A stretch of 64,000 nt of DNA from Candidatus Leptofilum proximum (lineage in GTDB: Bacteria > Chloroflexota > Anaerolineae > Promineifilales > Promineifilaceae). The notes under the pieces were generated by a model, which saw nothing but the letters and a program-made list of their open reading frames with translations, did not search any database and had not been told where the DNA came from. A program made the position numbers and the translations under genes. The stretch covers positions 3,658,001 through 3,722,000 of the forward strand of contig JADJXK010000002.1 in the NCBI GenBank assembly GCA_016710325.1. Reading direction: 5' to 3'. Every line of letters starts with the position of its first letter. Positions within the stretch are counted from its first letter, which is position 1. Shown here one piece after another: positions 17,693 through 24,956 of the stretch.

Positions 17693-18205
17693 CTAAGGAG
17701 CCAGGAGAGAGACTGCCTGCATGAACAGGCTGAAGGGAGCTTTGTTGGTGCTGCGCAAACGGGGATGGTGTTTACACGAGAAGAGGGAAATGGATTGCGC
17801 CCGATGGTTTACATCGGCGAGGGAGAAGATATTGCTGTACGAGGAAAAACGTTCCGGCAGCCCGGAAAAATATGCCTGGATTGGCGGCAGCGACGCGGCT
17901 TTATCGCGGAAAAGCGCCGCAGCCGCTTCGACGCTGCAAAGCAAAATATGCCAGATGTAGCCGACAGGGGAGAGTGCGGTATGGATGGCGGCGGTGTAGA
18001 TAATAAAGTTGGCACCCAGCGCGACGAGACTTTCCAGCTGCCAGAAACCTGGTTCCGCAACGGGGCCAACGACCATGAGAAATAAGAACGTGGCCAGCGC
18101 CACGACAGCGGTCATAAACCGGTGGCACCGACGCCCGATGGCGGTTGACCGATACCGCTTTGTTAATGAAGGTTGGTTCGTTGATCGCTTTCCTGTTTTC
18201 ATCAT
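17693..18205 (-). CDS. Possible small membrane protein
   Basis: The 170 residues contain two hydrophobic segments around residues 30-50 and 60-85 (TAVVALATFLFLMVVGPVAE and VALGANFIIYTAAI). No family is recognised and no clear ribosome site is seen. Orientation and position fit the transfer region. Confidence 0.4.
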   Translation of the reverse strand: MMKTGKRSTNQPSLTKRYRSTAIGRRCHRFMTAVVALATFLFLMVVGPVAEPGFWQLESLVALGANFIIYTAAIHTALSPVGYIWHILLCSVEAAAALFRDKAASLPPIQAYFSGLPERFSSYSNIFSLADVNHRAQSISLFSCKHHPRLRSTNKAPFSLFMQAVSLLAP

Positions 18206-18763
18206 CAGCGCAAAAATATGCCACAGATTGAACGAGGTGACAATAGCACTCAGATGTAGTTTTAGCAGAACTTACGTACTGTCCAAATCGTAAGACCCTA
18301 TGTACTACACCAAATAAAAATACCCGCTAACCCCCCGGACGTACGATTTTAAAAACGTAAAGTTTTAATCTTCCTCTCATCTAATTTTCGTGATTCCCAG
18401 GCCAGCTGACCCAGTCTCTGTGCAGCAGAGTTCGGTAATCCGCTGACACCAAAGGGAGGACAAGCTTTGTCAATCCCCAATCTACGGCCGTTTCCGCTAC
18501 CCAGGCAGCCAGTAATAACAGATGTGAATCCACAACTGCTGAAAGCGCCAGGGTTGGGGGGTGGGCGAGGTGAAAGGCGAAGCCTTTCGTTGCGGCCTGT
18601 CCGCGACGAAGGGTGGGCCGGGTGGGAAAATAGCTGCGGTCACCAGACCTATTGCATTCCGTTTACCCCTCATCAGGAAGATATGTTCTCGCCGTAAGTC
18701 AGCTGGCAGTATTAGCAACGGAACAAATAAACTCTCAGGAGCTGAAATAGCTTGGAACAAGAA
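18206..18763. other. Gene-free stretch before the IS110 copy
   Basis: No convincing gene. It contains G-rich structured motif copy A (18556-18631) and ends at the 3' side of the IS110 transposase. Confidence 0.5.
18556..18631 (+). repeat. G-rich two-hairpin motif, copy A
   Basis: GGGGGGTGGGC, then GGTG, then hairpin 1 (GAAAGGC-GAA-GCCTTTC, 18572-18588). Hairpin 2 follows (GTTGCGG with CCGCGAC, 18589-18607, including one G-U pair), then a GGGTGGGCCGGGTGGGAAAA tail. Copy B at 20409-20490 has the same plan with different stem sequences. Confidence 0.6.
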
Positions 18764-19983
18764 TTAATCGGTTGATGAACGATGTTTGTGAATTTGTTGC
18801 ATGTGATACGCCTCGTTATAAGGCTGGCTGGTTTGCCACATTTTCCAAATAATCCCCGCCCAGCGGTTAGCCAGACAACGAAAAGCGCTGTTCTTGTAAT
18901 GTCCACGCGCCTTGGCTGCCTGTAATAGGCCGCCGCCCAGTCAGCTTGCTGGACCGAAACCATCGCATACTGCTGCATGGTGTCGCGATAGTCCCGGTTA
19001 CACGCCTTGCGGAAAAGAATTTGTTTTTTCTTACCGCTCTGTTTGGTAACTGGACAAGTACCTGCCAACTGACGAACTGCTTGTGGCGATGGAAAACGTT
19101 CACGGTCCTCCCCAAACAAAGCTAACAGCTTGGGCCGAAGCAACAAGCCTGCACCCGGCAGGGAAGCAAAAATGACCTGGTCTGGATGTTGTAGAAAAAG
19201 CGCATGCGTCTCATCTACGGCTCGCTTCTTTTCTTCAATGAGGGATAAGAGCAGGCCAGCTAGAAAAGCGATTTCTCCAGAATATGCTTCGGCTAGAGGT
19301 GGGTCAGCTTCTGGTGTCGGTTGTTGCAGAGCTGCATACCAGTTCCGAATCCAGGCAGCTGGATGAGAGTGGTGATCCCGACAAAACTTCCTAAATTCGT
19401 CCTTGCTTAGATCCTTCAGTGCGGCCGCTGTCGGGTAAGCCAGCAAAAAGTGCATGGCTATCGGTATGGCCAGCTTACTAAAGGTTCGCAAAGGTTGGGG
19501 ATAAACACGCAGCAAAATTGCCTCAAGGCGGTTGGCATGTTGAATCGTCGTCTTGGTCAGATTGTCGATATGATTGAGCTTGAGTTTTATCTGGTTGAGA
19601 AGGGGGCTATCCGACCGCCAGGGCGCAAATCGTTGCCGGTCTGTTCGTAACAGGTCAGCTATCAACCGGGCATCGGTGCGGTCAGTATGAGCGCCGCTGG
19701 CACTGAATCGGCCCCGGCTGCTGTTGACAACGTTAGGCGCGATTACATACACTTGATACTGGCAGGATAGGAGAAAATCGAAGAGGATGTTGTGATGTGT
19801 TTCAATGCCCACCAGACAGCACTCTGGCGGCACAGCAAACCTGGCGATTTTCTCCTTCAATTGTTTCAAGTCGGGGGCCGTGTTGTTGATGCGAAATTCA
19901 GTGAGAATAGCACCATTGATTGCCAGAATGGCAACGTCGTAATGTGCCTGGCTCCAATCGATGCCAATCAAAAGTTCTTCCAT
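18764..19983 (-). pseudogene. IS110-family transposase with C-terminal frameshift
   Basis: DEDD-type recombinase. The RuvC-like part has GIDWSQAHYDVAI, GIETHH and DRTDARLIADLL. The C-terminal Transposase_20 part has LPGAGLLLRPKLL and the Ser region PSPQAVRQLAGTCPVTKQSG. Start at ATG 19983 behind GGAGG. The main frame goes wrong after AAYYRQ. The expected family ending (GHYKNSAFRCLANRWAG, then IIWKMWQTSQPYNEAYHMQQ) is read one frame over and stops at 18764, so one base has been lost near 18915. In the main frame the open reading frame runs on to 18712 with an aberrant tail. Confidence 0.88.
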
Positions 19984-20215
19984 TTGACACCTCCAAAATT
20001 GCAATCACCCATCGCAGGACACGGGTTGCTGCGTTCCTATTAAAGCACTCGAAGTGCGGCAAGCTTTTGACAGTTCTCCCGGTAGACTTGGGGGACGGTC
20101 CACCCTGGGCACTCTTGGTGCAGGAGGGCGGGGGGTCCTCTAAATCCAAGCCAGTTGCCAATGGGTTTGACCTGAGAGCAGATTTGTTCTGCATTTCAGT
20201 TTAACCCATCAGTAC
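19984..20215 (-). ncRNA. Candidate IS110 bridge RNA region
   Basis: IS110-type elements carry a bridge RNA in the non-coding end upstream of the transposase. This 5' flank has a nested hairpin at 20162-20208 (TGGGTT with AACCCA, CTGA with TCAG, GCAG with CTGC) with internal loops, as expected for a guide-loop RNA. Loop specificities could not be matched because the IS ends are not defined. Confidence 0.35.
20108..20141 (+). repeat. 34-nt near-perfect repeat, copy 1
   Basis: It matches 20292-20325 at 32 of 34 positions. It holds CTCTTG-GTG-CAGGAG, a 6-bp hairpin with a G-U pair as plus-strand RNA. Confidence 0.75.
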
Positions 20216-20291
20216 AACTGAAGGCACCGAAGATCACAAAGCTTCTTGTAACGTTTGCTGTGTCGTTTTGGATTCAGAACAGTCCTCCCTA

Positions 20292-20325
20292 GGCACTCCT
20301 GGTGCAGGAGGGTGGGGGGTCCTCT
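20292..20325 (+). repeat. 34-nt near-perfect repeat, copy 2
   Basis: The same unit as at 20108-20141. Here the hairpin is perfect (CTCCTG-GTG-CAGGAG) and is followed by GGGTGGGGGGTCCTCT. Confidence 0.75.
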
Positions 20326-20334
20326 GTCCAAGCC

Positions 20335-20595
20335 GTCGCTGATAGAAGCGATCAAAACAGGTGCTTGTTATCAGCGACCATTGCGTACTATGTGAAGTAT
20401 AAGTAATAGGGGGGTGGGCACGGTGCCTGAAGGCTTTTGGGCCTTCAGGTTGGACGCCCTGGCGTCCAATCGGGTGGGTTGGGCGGGAAATACGCGCCGC
20501 AAGCAGGCAAATTTGGACAGCAGTTGGCCACACGACTTGCGCCATGCGGCCGTAAAAAGCGACATCGAATGGACGGTGAGACTGTCCACTCGATG
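20335..20595 (+). ncRNA. Hairpin-rich, gene-free stretch; possible structured RNA
   Basis: Consecutive strong foldbacks: GTCGCTGATA with TATCAGCGAC (20335-20378), the two-hairpin G-rich motif (20409-20490), and CATCGA/TGGAC with GTCCA/TCGATG (20563-20595). No coding frame is supported across it. It lies between the 44-residue membrane gene and the IS110 flank. Orientation is judged from G-U pairs and is uncertain. Confidence 0.4.
20409..20490 (+). repeat. G-rich two-hairpin motif, copy B
   Basis: GGGGGGTGGGC, GGTG, hairpin 1 (CCTGAAGGC-TTTTGG-GCCTTCAGG, 20426-20449), hairpin 2 (TTGGACGCC-CT-GGCGTCCAA, 20450-20469), then CGGGTGGGTTGGGCGGGAAA. Stem sequences differ from copy A while pairing is kept. 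Confidence 0.6.
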
Positions 20596-20608
20596 CCACC
20601 AAAAACGT

Positions 20609-20743
20609 CTAGTAGCCGCCTCCATCCATCCAGTACGGCTTTCGGCTCACGATTCGTGAACGGCGACGGCTGGTTACAGACGAGGGTCTTAACCACCAGA
20701 CAAGCCCACACAGTATCAGTAGGATGAGGATAAGTTCAACCAT
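20609..20743 (-). CDS. 44-residue single-pass membrane microprotein
   Basis: It starts at the ATG preceded by TTGGAGGAATTAC. Residues 3-18 (ELILILLILCGLVWWL) form one membrane helix, and a very basic stretch follows (about 24-36). It sits directly after the terminator of the SSB gene on the same strand. No family is recognised. The strong ribosome site and hydrophobic profile are the evidence. Confidence 0.55.
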   Translation of the reverse strand: MVELILILLILCGLVWWLRPSSVTSRRRSRIVSRKPYWMDGGGY

Positions 20744-20754
20744 GTAATTCCTCC

Positions 20755-20792
20755 AAAAAAAAAGAGCAGATACCCCTACGGCACCTGCTCTT
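20755..20792 (-). terminator. Intrinsic terminator of the SSB gene
   Basis: On the minus strand AAGAGCAG pairs with CTGCTCTT across a 15-nt loop, and a run of nine T follows. It lies about 28 bp after the SSB stop. Confidence 0.85.
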
Positions 20793-20820
20793 CTCGATGA
20801 ACGGAAAGACAAATCCCGAT

Positions 20821-21270
20821 CTAGAACGGAATGTCGTCTTCCTCGTATTTAGGTTGGGTGGTTTCAATGGTATGCCCATCGGCGCCAATGTTGTTGCCCT
20901 GGCCATTGCCGTTACCATTGCCATTGCTGCCCAGGAACTGCACCCGGTCGGCGACAACTTCGAAAGAGGCAGCTACAGAACCATCATTGCGTGTCCACAG
21001 GCGAGGCCCGCCCGTGCTGGGCTCGGGACGTAAGCGACCTTCAACCAGCACCTGACGACCTTTACGCAGGTACTGGTTCACGGCCTCAGCCTGAGCGCCC
21101 CACACCGAGACGCGAAACCAGGTAACTTCTTCTTGCGGCTGCCCGGTGGCGCGGTCCGTCCAGCGGCGATTGCACGCCACCGAAAAACCGGTAACGGCTT
21201 GCCCGTCAGGCATGTAACGCATTTCTGGATCGCCACCCAAATTGCCTACAATAACCAATTTTTGATACAT
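20821..21270 (-). CDS. ssb: Single-stranded DNA-binding protein
   Basis: The 149-residue protein is started at the ATG with GGAGACAAATC upstream; a longer frame exists without support. The OB fold (YQKLVIVGNLGGDPEMRYMP, WFRVSVWGAQAE, GRQVLVEGRLR) is followed by a Gly/Asn-rich linker and the acidic tail EEDDIPF that recruits partner proteins. It is an element-borne copy next to a polymerase-like gene, likely coating the single strand during transfer or replication. Confidence 0.95.
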   Translation of the reverse strand: MYQKLVIVGNLGGDPEMRYMPDGQAVTGFSVACNRRWTDRATGQPQEEVTWFRVSVWGAQAEAVNQYLRKGRQVLVEGRLRPEPSTGGPRLWTRNDGSVAASFEVVADRVQFLGSNGNGNGNGQGNNIGADGHTIETTQPKYEEDDIPF

Positions 21271-21448
21271 GATTTGTCTCCTTTTAAGGTGATTAGATTG
21301 AAAAAAATTCATTCCATTTGGCGCGATAGCGCCTGCTTCTGCCCGAACAGCTAATGGGCTGAAGACAAGGTGATGCACCTGCTGGAAAAAGAAAAGACGG
21401 CAACCGGCCGTGAGGGCTAGTTACCGTCTGTGGTGGAAAGAAAAAATA

Positions 21449-24076
21449 TTAGAGGCAGGCGGGTTCCAACACTGCCAGCACGTTGCCGTCAATGGCGTGC
21501 GCCCAGGCGATACGCCACTGATCATGACGGATGGCAGCCAGCTCATGGTCCTTCTGCACGTAGCCAAACAGGTTGCCGTGCGGGGTGCGCGTCACCACCC
21601 GGTCGTTGTTAGTCACTTCGGTGGTGAGCATCATGCCCCGGAACCGTTCCTGCACGTAGTCGGCAATGCGCGCCTTGGCTTGATTACGCTCTACAGGAGG
21701 GACATCTGCCATGCGGGTATACGGTCGTTTCGCCGTTGCATTCAGCAGATTCAGCCATACTCCGTTAAGACGCACTGGCACGCCAGCGGCCTGTTGGTTC
21801 GGTTCATCCGCGTAATGCAGCACTGCACCAACGGTTGTCCAGACGGGTTCACCCAGCAAGCCAATCTGACGCAGCGCCTGGATCATGGCCTGGGCCAGAC
21901 CCGGTTCACGGCCGCTGCCATCCCCTGGCCGACGGGCGCCCAACTGCCAGATGAGCGCATCACGCACTGGCTCGCCTGCCTGGGGCCCCTGGGCATACAG
22001 GTATGCTGCGGCACCTAACAGCACCAACGGCCGTTTTTCCGCAGGCCATAGGTTTAGATACGCTTCACTGGCAACACGTGCGACTTCAAAGCTGGCGTCA
22101 GCCCCTAAGCTGCTTTCGCTTTCGCGCAGCTTGTCTGTCTGGAAAGCGTGACGCATGACACGGCTATAAGCCTGACGCAGCTCCTTACCGAGGTGCAGCC
22201 AGCTGCCACCGTGATCAAACAGGGTTACCGGCGGGCAGGCTTCCGCAGCCAGGGCTTCAACGTCAGCCCAGAATTGTGCCCGATGGTTCTCCAGCGCCGC
22301 TGATAACGTATCCAACCAGTGCGTTCTGGGGTTGTTGATCAACGCGGCAGCCGCCTGGTCACGCAGCCAGTTTGGCAGGCGATCCAACATTGCCTGGGGT
22401 ATTGCCCGGTTGGGGTTAGCCAGACCGTGGTTTACCATCCGGCTGATGGCCATCTGGTTCCACTCTTTGACGGGCGTCAAATCCAGCCCTGTTTTCACCG
22501 AGCCATCGATGATCGCTTCCAGGGTAGCCGGCAATTGGTCCGGTAAACGGCCGTAAACCGCCTTGCACAGCATGGCCACGTTGCAGAAACCCCCTAACAC
22601 ACCTTGATTGGCCGCCGCCTGAGCGATGGTTGCCGACATGGCCGCTACAGAGTATGATACATATGTTCTATGGGTATTGCCTGCTTCCAATTCACCATAC
22701 TGATAAGTGCAGTTATCAATGCGGGGCGGGAGCAGGCAACTTTTCATTTTGGGGTAGGTGAGCTGGCGGCCGCCCGGAACGTCCCAGGCAATGATATGGC
22801 TTGCCGCCGTTGGCTGGAGCACCACACATTCTCCCAGCTGGTTCGGACTGCGCCAGACGAGCAGCTTCTGCTTACCGGCGTCAGACTGGTCGCTGAAAGG
22901 GAACACCCATACAGCATCATCCCCGTCACAACCACCCAGTACATCGACAAGGTAAGTGAGCCAATCTGTGTCGTTAACCCATGCTGTGGCGCTGGCGGGG
23001 TCCAGTTCAATCTGCCCTTGCGATACCTGACGATTGCCCACGCCCGCCGGGAAGAGGTAGTAACGGCCGCCCGGTGCCGGACAGCGCAGCTTACTGGCTC
23101 GACTGCCTAACCGCTTGAGGTGTTGTCTGGCTACCGCTTTGACCATGCCAGAAAACCACATCAGGCTGCCGCCACTGGCAATGTACTCACCCACGTGCCA
23201 ATCTGCCAGGGAATCCAGATCGGCTACCGATTCGGCATCGTAGAGTCGATTCAACACCGCCTGCAATCGGCCGCTGCGAATTCCTTCCAGGAAAAGAGAA
23301 CTTTCCATCTCTGACCAGGCCAGCAGATGCTCCGGCTGGAAGAAGGGGTACATGTTGATGATGCTCTGGATGTCCAGGCACATTTGGTCTTCGCTGTGAA
23401 TGGGGTTGAGGCCGATGAAAATACGGCCGTCAGCGAGGGCGAGCTCCTGCTTGGCACTGTTGGCCGGGAACATGAAGTCCACGGCCAGGTCATCGACCAC
23501 CAGCACGTGCCCTTTGTCCTGGCCGCCGGTGTGCAGCGTGGTTACCTCAAAGCGGTTGGTGTGCAGCAGTTCGCGGCAGTGGCGGTCGTCGAGGTCGAGA
23601 CTATCAGCCAGGCGCTGGATGAAGCCGCGGCTTACCTGGCCGCTGCCGTCCCACAAACGGCCGTCGAGCAGTTCGTTATAATCGATGGTGACCTCGTCCT
23701 CATTGAAGAAACCCCAGTAACGAAACGGCCGCATGACGCGGGAGAGCCGTTTGGACAGCACGTAACCACCCTTGGCCATAGACAGCCGCAGGCCAGTGCG
23801 GGCCAGGAAGGAATGGGTATCCATGCCTGGAACGTGCAAATCCAGCACCTTGTCATCTTTCACCCAGCGCAGCGTAGATTCAACGGCCGTGTCCAATGTC
23901 TGTAAAACTTGATTCAGGGCGTCTCCGCCTCCAGAAGAGCTATTTACTTCACCGTGTTCCGGGTACGCTGCAAGCACATCGAAGGAACGAGAGATAATCT
24001 GCCACTGCAGGTCACTGGGCAGAAATGGGTAAGCCAACCCACCACGATTGTCATCATGTCGTAATATGGTCATCAT
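21449..24076 (-). CDS. Large protein with two-barrel RNA polymerase/RdRp-like motifs
   Basis: The 875-residue protein has no familiar annotation. Residues 142-149 read WDGSGQVS, and a GGQDKGHVLVV stretch follows at 184-194. This order (DG-G-IS, then GG..KG followed by hydrophobic residues) is the barrel-1 signature of cellular RdRps. Residues 330-337 (LRCPAPGG) followed by GGCDGDDAVWVFPFS at 381-395 recall the RxP and GG-D-x-DGD barrel-2 motif; the first Asp is Gly here, but the CDGD form equals that of archaeal PolD. A helical C-terminal half follows. An AGGAG site precedes two adjacent ATGs. The SSB gene is about 180 bp downstream on the same strand. The fold assignment is inference from motifs, not a search. 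Confidence 0.6.
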   Translation of the reverse strand: MMTILRHDDNRGGLAYPFLPSDLQWQIISRSFDVLAAYPEHGEVNSSSGGGDALNQVLQTLDTAVESTLRWVKDDKVLDLHVPGMDTHSFLARTGLRLSMAKGGYVLSKRLSRVMRPFRYWGFFNEDEVTIDYNELLDGRLWDGSGQVSRGFIQRLADSLDLDDRHCRELLHTNRFEVTTLHTGGQDKGHVLVVDDLAVDFMFPANSAKQELALADGRIFIGLNPIHSEDQMCLDIQSIINMYPFFQPEHLLAWSEMESSLFLEGIRSGRLQAVLNRLYDAESVADLDSLADWHVGEYIASGGSLMWFSGMVKAVARQHLKRLGSRASKLRCPAPGGRYYLFPAGVGNRQVSQGQIELDPASATAWVNDTDWLTYLVDVLGGCDGDDAVWVFPFSDQSDAGKQKLLVWRSPNQLGECVVLQPTAASHIIAWDVPGGRQLTYPKMKSCLLPPRIDNCTYQYGELEAGNTHRTYVSYSVAAMSATIAQAAANQGVLGGFCNVAMLCKAVYGRLPDQLPATLEAIIDGSVKTGLDLTPVKEWNQMAISRMVNHGLANPNRAIPQAMLDRLPNWLRDQAAAALINNPRTHWLDTLSAALENHRAQFWADVEALAAEACPPVTLFDHGGSWLHLGKELRQAYSRVMRHAFQTDKLRESESSLGADASFEVARVASEAYLNLWPAEKRPLVLLGAAAYLYAQGPQAGEPVRDALIWQLGARRPGDGSGREPGLAQAMIQALRQIGLLGEPVWTTVGAVLHYADEPNQQAAGVPVRLNGVWLNLLNATAKRPYTRMADVPPVERNQAKARIADYVQERFRGMMLTTEVTNNDRVVTRTPHGNLFGYVQKDHELAAIRHDQWRIAWAHAIDGNVLAVLEPACL

Positions 24077-24161
24077 CTTTCTCCTATTGAATTGGGTTTA
24101 ATTGAGGTTGAAACAGAGTGATTAAAGGGGAAGGGAGCAGGGAATTGCTCCCCCGAAAACG

Positions 24162-24536
24162 CTAATAGGGAATGTCGTTGGCTGACGCCTGATCGTTCAG
24201 GGTACTGTTGGACAACGGCCGTATCCAGAGCCAGGAGAATCCAGAGTGTCTAATCTGTTCCGCTCCTTGGCAGGCGCGGTAGCCCAGGTTGAAATAGCCC
24301 CACTGCCAACGGCCGTTGCTGCGGTGCAGCGTGGGAATCCGGAGGCCGAGGTAAAAGTCCGAATGATCCAGCACAAAGACATGATTGCTTTCCAGCTGGA
24401 TGGGACCAACTTGGGCTGTGAGGCTTTCTTCCCAGGCCGTGTGGCGTTCCTCGGCATTGCCAGACCTGGCGATGAGACCAGGCACCAGATGGGTTACAAG
24501 TGTCGCAAGACAGTTTAAAGACGATTGGACAAGCAT
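24162..24536 (-). CDS. Small protein ending in an SSB-like tail (NDIPY)
   Basis: The 124-residue protein starts at the ATG behind AAAGGAGAGAATCTC. The core is aromatic and beta-rich (FVLDHSDFYLGLRIPTLH, RWQWGYFNLGYRAC). The last residues, ASANDIPY, resemble the EEDDIPF tip of the SSB encoded downstream. No family is recognised. It is first in the apparent unit with the polymerase-like protein and SSB. Confidence 0.65.
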   Translation of the reverse strand: MLVQSSLNCLATLVTHLVPGLIARSGNAEERHTAWEESLTAQVGPIQLESNHVFVLDHSDFYLGLRIPTLHRSNGRWQWGYFNLGYRACQGAEQIRHSGFSWLWIRPLSNSTLNDQASANDIPY

Positions 24537-24956
24537 GAGATTCTCTCCTTTAGGGGTGATGAATGAATAGAAAACAAATAGGCTGACAACGGTTTTGTTG
24601 CTGCCACTTTTCACCCAGCCCACGGCCGCAGGCCGTTTTGGGTGGGACATTAAGGGGTGCTGCTCATTATCCAGCCAGTTTGGTGAGAGAAATTACGGAG
24701 CAAAAACGACTGTTACTGGCAGGCAGCGGTCGTTTATCCAGCTATGCATCAGATGATCAACCAATGAATTGGGGCAATTGATCGTTTAAGCAACGGAACC
24801 CTACACAACAATTTCAGGTGACAAAAAGCACCCGAAATCTATGTTTCTCTACCAGGGAAATTTTTTTGGAAAGGCATTAATATCTCAAACTGAGAGAATA
24901 CGTCACGTCTTTATTCTTGCGTTTCGTTTTGTGAGTTTTAAACCGGTGGGGGTAAC
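24537..24956. other. Gap between minus-strand core and plus-strand cargo
   Basis: No gene is seen. A hairpin built on ACGGCC-GCA-GGCCGT sits near 24622-24637, and an AT-rich promoter-like stretch precedes the secreted protein gene. This is the boundary where transcription changes strand. Confidence 0.5.

Noticed and set aside
24602..24650. Possible third copy of the G-rich two-hairpin motif on the minus strand
   Set aside because: Only the tail (GGGCTGGGTGAAAA) resembles it; the first half is complementary to the tail, making a simple foldback.
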